Shown one piece after another: positions 1 to 8,525 of a stretch of DNA of 10,630 bases (its first letter is position 1; each line of letters starts with the position of its first letter). The notes below the pieces were generated by a model, which ran no database searches, was not told the DNA's origin, and saw only the letters and a list, made by a program, of their open reading frames with translations. Made by a program: the position numbers and the translations under genes. Source of the stretch: Calocera cornea HHB12733 (lineage: Eukaryota; Basidiomycota; Dacrymycetes; Dacrymycetales; Dacrymycetaceae); the NCBI GenBank assembly GCA_001632435.1, contig KV424200.1:1-10630 (forward strand), given 5' to 3'.

Positions 1-108
1 GAGCTGAGGGCAATCCTTCCTCTGCTTGCACCAGCAATGCAGGTACTCCGTCGGGGACGCAATGACACCCTTACACAGCTAGAAATTACAAATTTCTTCA
101 CTATATAG
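1..108 (+). CDS. Pogo-type transposase, C-terminal 35 residues (partial at window edge)
   Basis: The frame is open from base 1 to a TAG at 106-108 and encodes the last 35 residues, starting ELRAILPLLAP and ending TNFFTI. They are identical to the C-terminus of the complete transposase encoded at 6753-8435. The catalytic core lies upstream of the window, so whether this copy is intact cannot be judged. The segment belongs to the tail behind the DDE domain and contains no catalytic residue. Confidence 0.9.
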   Translation, partial: ELRAILPLLAPAMQVLRRGRNDTLTQLEITNFFTI

Positions 109-167
109 GTCGCTCTCTCTATATTGATACGCTCTCTAAATCGATACAACTACCCCCCTCCCGACGT

Positions 168-191
168 TATCGCCTTAGACAGAGTCGACTG
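168..191 (-). repeat. Terminal inverted repeat of the left pogo copy
   Basis: Read on the minus strand from 191, this is CAGTCGACTCT followed by a CTGTCTAAGGCGATA unit. It is identical to the left TIR of the complete copy (6670-6693). It is the probable transposase cleavage and binding end. Confidence 0.88.
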
Positions 192-193
192 TA

Positions 194-466
194 CTTCGTC
201 CACTTGAGCGTCAGGGATACGATAGTCGTCTCCTCATGTCCGTGCCGCACATAATATTCCGAGAATCGGTCGTGTGGAGAGTGAAGAGTCTGAGGCTGAT
301 CCTACGCCCACTTTTCAAGCAGTTCAGCACTCATCAGCGCGGACGTCAACCTTCAGAAACCGTATGAGGGAGCTGTGTCCAAACTGGTGTATGACCCTGG
401 GACTAGAGATACATATTACATATGGTTACAAGCTTGCTGCAACGACAATCCACGCGCATCCCATCC
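194..466. other. Gene-free stretch between transposon end and Pro-rich gene
   Basis: No ORF here shows recognisable motifs. It would hold the 3' UTR and termination region of the minus-strand gene ending at 467. An AT-rich patch on that strand around 405-435 (CATATGTAATATGTATC) is the only hint of a 3'-end signal. A short plus-strand ORF starting at 274 runs antisense to the Pro-rich gene and shares its low-complexity composition, so I regard it as a shadow. Confidence 0.4.
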
Positions 467-1317
467 CTACACCCTCGGCCCACCCGGCCCCTTGGCCAGC
501 CTCGGCGGGTTGTTCCCGACAACATTATACGGCTGCGGCACCCTCGGATCCCTCGACCCCCTCGGCGTCTCCATCGTGCCCGGCCCAGGCGGCGGCGGGC
601 CCATGAGGGGGGCGAACATCCCCTGCCCTCCCTGTTGCGGTGGGCTCATAGACGGGTAGGGCGGGTGCTGCCCTTGCGGAGGGCTCATAGGCGGATATGG
701 TTGAGGCTGGCCGTACGGCCCGTATCCCATCGGCTGCCCACCGTAGGGCGCATACGGCGCCGGAGGCGATGCGGGCTTCCCCGTGAGGCCCGCCCAGAGC
801 GCGTCGACGCGCGCGGCTTTCGCCTCCCACCGCCGCTGCCGGCGGTCGTGCTGGTACGCGTGCTTCGTCTCGTAGTAGTTGCCGACGGCGTTCAGTACGT
901 TGCCGAGCGTGTTGGTTACGGCGTCGAGCGCTGAGCCGCTGGTGCCGGAGCCGCTAGCGGTGGGGGAGGAGGGGCCAGCCTGGGCGATGGGCGGGTACGA
1001 TGTGGATGGAGGGTAGCTATCGAATGTATCAGCTGGATGCAGCAGCTGCAGAGCAAAGCGACTCACCTCCCAGACACGGCCCTGCTCGAACCCCCCTGCT
1101 TCCCGGACTGTGAAGGCAAGCGCTGGGGCGGCGGCGGGAAGTCGCGCGCGTGTTCCTTCCCACTGCTAGTTCTCGGCTTGTCCGTCGGTCCAGACTGGGC
1201 CAGCGCGTCTTCGTACGTCGGAGGTGCATAATGCGGGATATCCGCCGGCGGTGCGGGTGCCGCTGAGGTGGATGGTGCGCCCGGCACGGGCGGGAGCTCC
1301 TGGTCGTCGATGATCAT
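467..1317 (-). CDS. Pro/Gly/Tyr-rich protein with PPxY motif, two exons, unknown function
   Basis: I do not recognise this family. The model joins exon 1 (1317 down to 1067) to exon 2 (1016 down to 467) across a 50-nt intron (1066-1017) with donor GTGAGT, branch-like CTGAT and acceptor TAG, giving 266 residues in frame. Residues 1-83 are Pro/Ser/Ala-rich with PPTY at 32-35 followed by EDAL, a classical WW-domain ligand of the kind found on adaptors of Nedd4/Rsp5 ubiquitin ligases. Residues 114-158 form the only likely folded part: an Asn/Val-rich helix, then a strongly basic HDRRQRRWEAK helix. Residues 165-266 are disordered, rich in PYPP and GYGP, with two copies of a YPxMSPPQ unit near 191-213. 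There is no signal peptide or clear membrane segment. The start at 1317 has G at -3 and a TATA-like site about 80 nt upstream. Further 5' exons cannot be excluded. Any link to ubiquitin ligases is inference from the PPxY motif alone. Confidence 0.68.
1017..1066 (-). other. Intron of the Pro-rich gene (50 nt)
   Basis: On the minus strand it begins GTGAGTCGC at 1066, carries AGCTGATAC (branch-like CTGAT) and ends GATAG at 1017. Removing it joins AG|C and keeps the frame. Without it exon 1 meets a TGA straight after the donor. An internal CTGCAG would give only a 21-nt intron, which is too short. Confidence 0.75.
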
Positions 1318-1395
1318 GGCTGGCTGGAAGATGCGGAAGTTGTGGAGCGAGTGCGAGGTGCGAATGATGACAGCGACGAGAACAACGACCGATGG

Positions 1396-1404
1396 TTATT
1401 ATAA
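1396..1404 (-). promoter_or_regulatory. TATA-like element upstream of the Pro-rich gene
   Basis: The minus strand reads TTATAATAA about 80 nt upstream of the ATG at 1317. It sits in otherwise GC-rich DNA, at a distance compatible with a fungal core promoter. No other promoter evidence is visible. Confidence 0.35.
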
Positions 1405-2225
1405 CGCGCAGGGCACGCGCTCTCCTCTTCGCAGCCCAGGCGACCACCGGGAAAGCGGGAGGAGTCGGCGCATCAGCCGCAGGCCTGCGCGACCCATCGG
1501 CGCACATGAACAGGCAGTGCACCCCCGGGGCCTCGGCGCCCTCCTCGCTCTAAACGGAAGCGATTAGAAGATGGCTAGGGTCTCGGGAAGCACTTCGCAC
1601 TTAAGTCGGACCAATCAGCACTCGTCTTCACGGGGGATCGCACAGTCACGTCCCCATTGCGAATCGGGCCGGACTTCTGGTTGCTATCGTAAGGCGGCCG
1701 CCGCAGTCATGACTGTGCGCAGTGTGAGACCACAACCAGCAAATATATCGGCATCTTTCTTCACAACAATAGCATCCACCGGAAATGCAAACTTTCTTTA
1801 CGTTATTCTAACAGAACGGCACCCTCATGTTGTATCCATCATTGTGCAATGCTGCTGGGAGTACAGCCAGACTGATTGTTTACTGCGCCCACCATGGCGC
1901 AGGGCCAATCCACCCTTGGCATTGGAGCTTCGTGATGATAACCTTGCGCGCGGTACTCAAAAGGCCCCCTTGACGATTGAACACTACCGAAGTCCGAAGC
2001 AACCGGCATTACGCCACACTGCGTCTCCCCGCAGCCATACCAAACACAGTTGTAGTTGCGCTGTTAACCCTCCCCAAAGTTCCCGTCTGAAGGCTTCAAA
2101 GGGCCAAATTGAATTATCGACGGGAACAATGAGGCGTGAGCATCAAAGGAAGCGCCGCAAGAAAATAGGCGCCGAAGAACACGGCCAACCCCTATTGTCC
2201 ATCTGATCACATCAACGCTTGCCTA
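1405..2225. other. Divergent intergenic region, no supported gene
   Basis: This lies between the divergent starts of the Pro-rich gene (minus) and the NLR (plus), so it should hold both promoters. A 211-codon plus-strand ORF (1571-2206) occurs but has a composition like translated non-coding DNA, no domain and no supported splice sites. I see no tRNA boxes, terminal repeats or tandem repeats. Confidence 0.4.
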
Positions 2226-2296
2226 GGCGTCTCCGAGTGCCACTCACTGCTCCCTGGTCTCTCCTGCTCCCTCCTCCCACGGATTCTCTTCCCAAC
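2226..2296 (+). promoter_or_regulatory. Pyrimidine-rich leader or core promoter of the NLR gene
   Basis: A CT-rich tract (for example CTCCCTGGTCTCTCCTGCTC from 2250) runs up to the ATG at 2297, which sits in a good context (A at -3, CCCAACATGAG). Fungal genes without a TATA box often have such a tract just before the transcription start or in the 5' UTR. Here it also helps choose 2297 over the in-frame upstream positions. Confidence 0.35.
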
Positions 2297-5200
2297 ATGA
2301 GCACCTCATCGTCCAAGCCAGGCTCCGGTTCCGCGCTCGCCAGCCTAACAGCGGCGCTCTCCAAGCTCAAAGTCGGTACAAAAGCACTAGTGGATCCCGT
2401 CAAGAGCGCGGCTGTGGAGCTCGCGCTCGAAGTGACGGGCTTGCATACCGTACCCCTCTCTCCATCGCCCTCCCTCTCGCACAGGCTGACGAGCTGTCAA
2501 GGACATTGCTGAGGACCGAAAGGAGTACCACGAGCTCCTGGGGACGCTCGACTTTCTCACTACGCAAGTGCTAGACGCGCTTCCGCCAGAGGGGACCATC
2601 AATGATCCAGCAACAAGGGAGGCGATCGAAACGCTCAAGGAGTACGGACCAATTCTCATTGCTGTGTCGTCACTGACGCTTATACTGCCGTATAGTAGAG
2701 CGGTGTGTTCGGTCAAGCTCGCTCTGAGCAGCGAGGGACAAGAAGGGGAAGGCAACCTGATCCGGCTCGCCTCTCGCTCTCTGGATACACTTCGGCAGAA
2801 GCTAGACCGCCAATCCATGCGCTTTACAGTGAGTCACATGGTCACTACGTCTTGCCTTCTATACCGATGTGGTACCTGCAGCTCTCAGTTGCCGCGCGCT
2901 ATATCAACGTGAGTACACATCTGCTGTGAGTTTATTGCTTCTGCCGCGCTGACCGACCCTCAGGATGGAGCTTTTCGTCCGAACATGTGAGCGCTTTCTC
3001 AACCCATAGTAACAATCTAACCCATTTCATGATGCAGATCTTCGGACCGTGCTCGACTGAACCCACCACCGAAACCGGCCATATTCTGCGGAAGGGACGA
3101 GATTCTGGAGTCTCTTGTGGAACTGCTTCTCAACGATGAGACGTGCCGTCTCTCACTCCTGGGCACCGGAGGAATCGGCAAAACGTCACTGGCGGCCGCG
3201 ATCTTGCACGATGAGCGAGTGACGGAGAAATTCGACCCGAATATCTTCTTCCTGAGCTGCGAAGCGCTCGTCTCGGCTTCGGGCATCGTACTCGCGCTGG
3301 GGTCCGCTCTATGCGTACAATCAGCCGGTGGTGCCCGGCAGGCACTGCTCAGCTACTTGTCGACATTGAAATACGTGGTCCTTTGTCTCGACAATTTGAG
3401 ACTGTCTGGGATACAGAGGAACGGCTCGATGTCGAAGCATTTCTTACGGATATTGCCAATATACCCGCCGTCTCCCTCATTGTCACGATGCGAGGAGGCC
3501 TTCGGCCGGCGAGAGTGGATTGGAGTGACACCATTGTTGATACTCTCGAGGCATCCCTGGAATATGCTCGTGCCGTTTGGATGCGAATCGCGAAGAAGAA
3601 AGATTCCAAATTGGACGATTTGCTCCGCATGCTGGACGGGCTTCCCTTGGCAATCATTTTGATGGCACAACACGGTCAAGTTATGAGCCCTGCTGAGCTC
3701 ATCGAAGCATACAACACGGAGCGAGCCACTTTGATCTCCCGAGGCTTGGCGAGCCGCTTGACTAGCTTGGAAATTTCGATAGAACTCTCCTTGAATTGTC
3801 GGACTATGAGTGAGGAGCGGGATGCACCCAGACTCTTGTCTATTCTGGCTCTGCTCCCGGACGGCTCCTCCATTCCCGATATCCGGCGCATGCTGCCTTC
3901 CATGCCACACAGTGGGCGGGCAACGCGTGTTCTGCTTCAGGTGGCACTGGTGCTCAGCAAGAATGGGAGGGTCTCCACCTTATCGCCTATTCGTGATTAT
4001 GTTCTTTCACGAAATCCACCAGAAGAATCAACTGTTTTGGACTTGTTCTCGTACTTTGCCTCACTCGTGCTGACGGTCTCAGCCGACATCGGGACCGGTA
4101 CATCGGTGCATGCAGTGGAGGGGTTGCATGCCAAATTTGGCAATATCAATGCGGTTTTCCTCCCAAATTGGAGGATGGCACGAAATAATGGGCGGTTGAT
4201 AGAGGCAACTCTTGGCTTGGCAGCTGTTACTGGCGTTACTGGCGGCGATGACTGTATGCAACTCCTGATCATGGCTGAGCTATGTCTGAGCAGCAAAGGA
4301 GATCTCCGGGACGCAGCACGTTGTACACAGTACATTGGCAATGCGCTGCGCATGCTGAATCAAAACAGCCTTGCCATGGAAAGGCTTGCGGAGGCAAAGG
4401 CAACATTGGAGAAACTTGGCGACCGATGGAGTGCAGGGTTATGCGACCAGAGTATTGGTGATGTACTGTACATCTTGAATCGCTACGGCCCGGCGATGCG
4501 GAAGTATGAAGAGGCGAAGGCGGCATTCGCTGAATATGGGGACCGGCGTAGCACGGCCTATTGCAACAAACGCATGGGCGATGTGCTCTGCATAGTGAAT
4601 CGCTACAGCGAGGGAATGGAGAAGTTCAAGGAGGCGGAGGCGACATTCACTAGCATCGGAGACCGCCGTAATGTGGTATTATGCAATCAGAGCATGGGTG
4701 ATGCCTTGCGCATGCTGCATCGCCACCCCGAGGCTGTGGAGAAGCTTCAAAAGGCAAAGACGACATTCCAGCACATCGGAGACCGGCGGAGTGCGGCGGA
4801 GTGCAAGCGGATCCTTAATGTGCTTCGTATGCTGCGTCGCGACAGCGACGCTATGGAGATGCTGGAAGAGGCCAAGGAAACATTCGATAGCCTGGGGGAC
4901 CGGCGCGGCGCAGCGCAGTGTGACAAGAGCATGGGCGATGTGCTGCACATGTTGAATCGGTTCGTGAACGCCATGGAGAAGTTTGAGGAGGCAAAGGCGA
5001 CATTCGATAGTCTTGGGGACCGGCGTTATGTTGCGCTGTGCGACAAAACTACTACCGCCAATATACTACAAAAGCTGGGTCGGTCCAGCGAGGCTATTGT
5101 GAAGCTCGGGGAGGCCAAGGCGACATTCGATGATATCGGAGACCGGCGTAGCGGCGCACAGTGCAAGAAAACAATGGGCGATGTGCTACATGCCTTATAT

Positions 5201-5725
5201 CGTTACAGCGGGGCCATGGAGAACTTTGAAGAGGCCAAGGCAACCTTTAATGACATCGGAGACCGGCGTAATGTCGCGCTGTGCAATAAAGCTATGGGAA
5301 AGGTGATGTACATGCAGAGTCGCTATCCGGAGGCCTTGGATAGGCTGGAGGAAACGAGAGCGGATTTGGTAGACATTGGCGACCGGTGCAGTGTCGCACA
5401 GTGCAGCAGGACCATGGGGAATGTGCTACGTCAGTTGAATCGCTGCAGAGCGGCGACGGAGAAACTTGAGGAATCGAAGGCGATATTCACTGACATCGGG
5501 GACCGGCGTGAGCTGGTGTGGACCTACAAGATTCTCGCACGAGTTCTCATCGCTCAACATAGCACCACCTATGCGGAAGAGATGCTGCATCGCGCTATTC
5601 AGCTATTCAGCGAGATCGATAGATCGGCCGACGTGAAGTCTTGTCGAAGTCTCTTGGAAACACTCCACTCCTCCGGTCCAGCACCTCCGGAGAGCCTGTC
5701 TGGAGTGGCGAATAGTTTCACCTGA
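2297..5725 (+). CDS. NLR-like STAND protein: helical N-domain, NB-ARC, TPR array; one-base frameshift at ~3398
   Basis: Exons 2297-2449, 2502-2828, 2882-2908, 2964-2986 and 3038-5725 give about 1,072 residues if one missing base near 3398 is allowed for. Residues 1-177 are alpha-helical and resemble HeLo-like/MLKL-N-terminal bundles of fungal NLRs (tentative). NB-ARC follows: Walker A GTGGIGKT at 219-226, Walker B VVLCLDNL at 290-297, SLIVTMRG as the sensor strand, GLPLA at 378-382, then a winged-helix-like region ending in LSPIRDYV. Eleven 40-residue TPR units fill about 602-1055. Known fungal NLRs bind ligands with the repeats, oligomerise through NB-ARC and signal through the N-domain in cell death or non-self recognition; the ligand here is unknown. 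The defect: Walker B is read in one frame, but the next residues, VWDTEE, lie in another. The paralogue at 9522-9548 has the extra G (CTGGAG against TTGAG). As it stands, translation would stop at 3660-3662 after about 384 residues. The rest of the frame is clean for 775 codons, so the lesion is recent or an error. Confidence 0.82.
2450..2501 (+). other. NLR intron 1 (52 nt)
   Basis: The donor GTACCC is weak. The intron contains CTGAC (branch site) 11 nt before the acceptor AAG at 2501. The intron is needed because the exon 1 frame meets TGA near 2512. Splicing here joins CATACC to GACATTGCTGAG in phase 0 and continues into the helical N-domain. Confidence 0.6.
2642..2695 (+). other. Possible extra NLR intron (54 nt, in-frame, uncertain)
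   Basis: It runs from GTACGG to CCGTATAG with CTGACG inside. Its length is a multiple of three, so the frame stays open whether it is kept or removed. If kept, it encodes a hydrophobic stretch, YGPILIAVSSLTLILPY, that looks membrane-like and out of place in a helical bundle. An alternative acceptor TAG at 2698 is also in frame. I cannot decide between retained and removed. Confidence 0.4.
2829..2881 (+). other. NLR intron 2 (53 nt)
   Basis: It runs from GTGAGTCAC at 2829 to CCTGCAG at 2881, in phase 0 after the codons for SMRFT. It leads into the short exon 3 (LSVAARYIN), which ends at another perfect GTGAGT. The branch site is less clear than in the other introns. Confidence 0.6.
2909..2963 (+). 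other. NLR intron 3 (55 nt)
   Basis: Donor GTGAGTAC at 2909, branch GCTGAC, acceptor CCTCAG ending at 2963. This is a strong set of signals for a basidiomycete intron. Phase 0 junction into GATGGAGCTTTTCG. Confidence 0.75.
2987..3037 (+). other. NLR intron 4 (51 nt)
   Basis: Donor GTGAGCG at 2987, branch TCTAACC, acceptor GATGCAG ending at 3037. The junction AT|A restores an Ile codon and opens the exon that carries the NB-ARC domain. Confidence 0.78.
4310..5670 (+). repeat. Tandem array of about eleven 120-nt TPR-coding units
   Basis: Each unit encodes 40 residues with the skeleton C(D/N)xxMGDVL..LNR...AMEK.EEAKATF..IGDRR. The recurring GACCGGCG-type block falls at 4541, 4661, 4781, 4898, 5018, 5141, 5261, 5381 and 5501. 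Spacing is therefore 120 nt except one 117-nt step and one 123-nt step: one unit has lost a codon (KRILNVL) and a later one gained a codon (KTTTANIL). The last unit, after about 5521, is divergent. The array would fold as a superhelical ligand-binding platform. Confidence 0.88.
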
Positions 5726-6667
5726 AAGGAAAGATGTAGGAGAGCTGGCGCGGCACAGCTCCTACGGGTGTATCAGCGGACGCAGAAGCATAGAGTGGGT
5801 ACGCAGCGAGGTCGTGTGACTGTGTTTCATAAGTAGGATAGAAGGAATCAGCAGGAGAGGCCGAGAGACCTGATGCCATCTGTACAATGGTGGTGTGCAA
5901 TGTTACAGTTCCATCGCAGAAGACAGTCCGCTCCACCGTGTCCATCAAGCGCCGGACCACGGCCTGAAAATGCTGTACCATTGCCTTTCTCGGCCCAGCA
6001 TTGCGAACAAAGTATGGAAGCAATGGTCATAATTGATCAGGCAGCGTACATCGAGAGATAACAATGATCGGAATACGTACGCCGCACCGGTCATCCCAGG
6101 TCAATTAGTGCTGCAAGCCAGTGCTTTCAGTTACATCACTGCTCAAATTTTCGCGCTCATTCAGGGTTCGCCGAAAACGCGCCGCGAACTCGTCGGAGCA
6201 AGCACGAGCGTGACCGTGACATCAGCGCGCCATTGCATGCATATGCCCGTCTCCTGCCGTCGCTCTCTACTCGGAGGATCCCACGATGTGACTGTTTGGT
6301 GTGCCGGTGACGCTGCCCTCCCTTCCCCGCACTCCCAGCCCGCACACGTACAGAGATCAGGCTCGCGTGGGGCGCGGAGTCACACTAGACCCGCATCGGA
6401 GGTTTGCTCGGCATGGAAGCAAAAGGAAGATCTCTACGATAGGGTCTCGAGAAGTATCAGCGCCCTAGCGACTTCAGGGGAGTAGTGACCTTCGCAAAGG
6501 GCATTCCCGGTTACAGTATACCTAATCCGCAACTCTATCCTGTACACTCTTCTGAGGCAATTTATACTATTCGCCAATCAGTCTGCGTTCCCAGGAGATG
6601 TGATGCTTTGATCGTCAGCTTGCAGGACGCTCACAGGCTCGTGGGTCTTGAGCTACGGTATTGTTGA
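5726..6667. other. Gene-free stretch between NLR and transposon
   Basis: The NLR 3' UTR and terminator must lie at its start. A 101-codon minus-strand ORF (5718-6023) overlaps the NLR stop, and a 150-codon plus-strand ORF (6033-6485) follows. Neither has motifs, splice signals or plausible composition, and I do not call them genes. No tRNA, tandem repeat or terminal inverted repeat was seen. Confidence 0.4.
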
Positions 6668-6669
6668 TA

Positions 6670-6693
6670 CAGTCGACTCTGTCTAAGGCGATA
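6670..6693 (+). repeat. Left terminal inverted repeat
   Basis: CAGTCGACTCTG and onward. Compared with the inverse of 8666-8689, 22 of 24 positions agree; the differences are G/C at position 12 and G/A at position 21. The repeat includes one copy of the 15-bp subterminal motif. Confidence 0.9.
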
Positions 6694-6746
6694 ACGTCGG
6701 GAGGGGGGTAGTTGTATCGATTTAGAGAGCGTATCAATATAGAGAG
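6679..6746. repeat. Left subterminal array of a 15-bp motif (3 copies)
   Basis: Motif TATCNNNTTAGAGAG or its inverse. Units: 6679-6693 (inverse, CTGTCTAAGGCGATA), 6715-6729 (TATCGATTTAGAGAG) and 6732-6746 (TATCAATATAGAGAG). The first faces the other two. These are probable transposase-binding sites. Confidence 0.7.
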
Positions 6747-6752
6747 AGCGAC

Positions 6753-8435
6753 CTATATAGTGAAGAAATTTGTAATTTCTAGCTGTGTAAGGGTGTCATT
6801 GCGTCCCCGACGGAGTACCTGCATTGCTGGTGCAAGCAGAGGAAGGATTGCCCTCAGCTCCGGTGCTGTTTTCAAGGTAAAGGCACGATGAAGCTCAAGA
6901 CAGGCTGTTAGTGCCTTTGAGTCTGACCAGACTGGATGTTCTGGGTCATCGTCATCAGCACTTGTCAGGTCGATCACCCCAGACTCCACATCTATCTCAG
7001 CACGGATCTGTTCAACAATCTCCAGGTCCGACCAGATCTCCCCACCATACTGCTCCTCGGGTATCTGAACCAGCTCATCTGCATCCATCACGTCGACAGG
7101 AGCAATTGTACCCCCTGATTCAAGCTCTGCAAGAGCTTCGGCCAGTCCATTCATGGCATCTTGGATACCTTGATCCTCTTCGTCCTCTGGTGGCTCGAGC
7201 TCGATTGGGAGCAAGTCAGGCGAGTGACTCCAGGACTCGCCATTGATGTTCCGAGGCAAGTCGAGAATGCCCGCCTTTCGCCAACAATTCTTGATGGTTG
7301 TTGATGTGACTTCACTCCATGCTTCTTTGGCAAGATCCATGATCTCGAGCACGTTGATGTTGTAGAGCTCTTGAGGAGGGATATCGGTAAGCTGTCGAAG
7401 AATGGCTCGCTCAGAGAAGAGACGTCGGTAGTGCATCTTGAAGCACTGTATGATGCCTTGATCAAGCGGCTGGATATGGCTTGTCATATTAGGTGGGAAA
7501 AAGTGAACACGGATGTTGGTGATACGGTCCTTGTCATACTTGTGTCCTGCAAAGTTGTCCAGGAGCAGAAGAATGTTCCGGTTCTCTCGACGCATCCTGC
7601 AGTCAAGGTCCTCGATGTATCTGTACAGGTGTCAGTCACAGAGACAGATCAAGAACGACAAGCTATCTTACTCTTGGAAGATGTTGGACTTCATCCATGA
7701 CTTCAGATTCCAATAGTATGTGTGACCATACTCCTTCGCCTTCTTCCCTTGAAAGCAGCGTGGATTGGCAAAGCGACCAATGACAAGTGGTGCAAGCTTC
7801 TCGGATCCGTCAGCATTGATCGTAAAGGCATAGGATAGGCGGTGTTTCTCTTTCTTGCGTCCAGACAGCTGCTTTGTTGCCAGTGTACGATTAGGCGGCA
7901 TCTTGCCAAACAGGCCGGTCTCATCCATGTTGAAGATATCTCGAAGAGCATAATGGTCGGTGATCTGCTTCAGGGCTGTCCGTTCCTTCTCAAGTTCTGC
8001 TTGATTGACTGAGGCGGCCTCACCATGCAGGCGCTGTCCTTTTAAGCCATGTCGCTTCTTGAAGGCGCTCAGCCAACCGTCAGAGAGTTTCAGCCAGTCT
8101 GCTGGCTCGATGCCTTCCTCCGTAGCAAACCAGCGCCATTTGGCCCGCAGAATATCGCCAGTCACAGCAATGCTGTTGTCTTCTGCTTGTACAAGCCACA
8201 TTGCAAGCATACGCTCTATTGCTGGGTATTGGACTGTCCGCTGTCGCTTTGCTTTTGGATTCTTGGTTTCCGCAGCTCGCTTCCGTATGTTGGGTGCATC
8301 GTTCCACAGAGCAGAGATAGTCGATTGGCTAACATGAAACTTCTTTGCAATATCCTGCTGGGTGACAAGTGGGCCAAGATGCTGCTGACAGTAGTCGACA
8401 ATCTCAAGACGTTGTTTGAGGGTGAGCGATGGCAT
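6753..8435 (-). CDS. Pogo-family transposase (CENP-B-like HTH plus DDE_1), intact, one intron
   Basis: Exon 1 (8435-7672) and exon 2 (7620-6753) join in phase 2 across a 51-nt intron to give 543 residues with no break. Residues 1-52 form a Psq/CENP-B-N helix-turn-helix (QQDIAKKFHVSQSTISALW). Residues about 68-142 form a second CENP-B/Tc5-type DNA-binding domain, preceded by a basic KAKRQR stretch that may be a nuclear signal. The DDE_1 core carries the acidic triad D171 (NMDETGL), D276 (LLLLDNFAGH) and D308 (QPLDQG), with 31 residues between the last two. The tail has acidic runs (EPPEDEEDQ, SADDDDPEH). The protein would cut the CAGT ends and insert at TA. The ATG at 8435 begins the HTH directly, which supports this start. 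Nothing needed for activity is visibly missing. Confidence 0.93.
7621..7671 (-). other. Transposase intron (51 nt)
   Basis: On the minus strand GTAAGATAG starts at 7671 and CTGTACAG ends at 7621; TGACTGACAC is a branch-like site. Splicing joins CAAGA to ATACATCGAG, reading FQEYIEDLD, and so bridges the two halves of the DDE domain. Unspliced RNA stops at the TAA across the donor. Confidence 0.9.
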
Positions 8436-8525
8436 TCTGAATGTAGTATAGCACGGAGAGCCCAGCTGAGAAAAGTTTGACGGTCAAAACACTCAGGAAC
8501 GGAAGCATCGGGCTTCATCGGGCCT

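Larger units (their letters stand above)
1..193 (+). mobile_element. 3' end of a pogo/Fot1-type DNA transposon (truncated by window edge)
   Basis: Bases 1-191 are the exact reverse complement of bases 6670-6860, the left end of the complete transposon further along; I compared them line by line and found no difference. The piece holds the last 35 transposase codons and stop, an 83-bp tail with the subterminal repeats, and the terminal inverted repeat ending GTCGACTG at 191. TA at 192-193 fits one copy of the TA target duplication expected for pogo/Tc1-mariner elements. The element reads in plus orientation, opposite to the complete copy, and its other end lies outside the window. Confidence 0.93.

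Noticed and set aside
422..934. 170-codon Arg/Pro-rich ORF on the plus strand
   Set aside because: Antisense shadow of the Pro-rich gene; the minus-strand model has splice sites, repeats and a start.
1571..2206. 211-codon plus-strand ORF in the divergent intergenic region
   Set aside because: No domain, composition of random translated DNA, no supported splice sites or start context. It ends just before the NLR leader. Long chance ORFs are expected at this GC content.
3311..3400. A separate gene starting at ATG 3311 for the NB-ARC-TPR part
   Set aside because: Codons 3311-3398 in that frame are out of register with NB-ARC homology, which is in the other frame up to 3398. A frameshift explains the data better than two genes.
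4679..4974. Minus-strand and alternative-frame ORFs across the TPR array
   Set aside because: Periodic shadows created by the 120-nt repeats.
5718..6023. 101-codon minus-strand ORF overlapping the NLR stop
   Set aside because: No recognisable motif, stop codon just upstream of its TTG start, no linked exon. Not convincing as a gene or gene remnant.
1555..6455. Short similarity between 1555-1600 and 6415-6460 (shared GGAAGC, GAAGAT, GGGTCTCG)
   Set aside because: Only short words with gaps; too little to call a duplicated element or target-site relic.
6033..6485. 150-codon plus-strand ORF between NLR and transposon
   Set aside because: Low-information sequence without motifs or splice signals.
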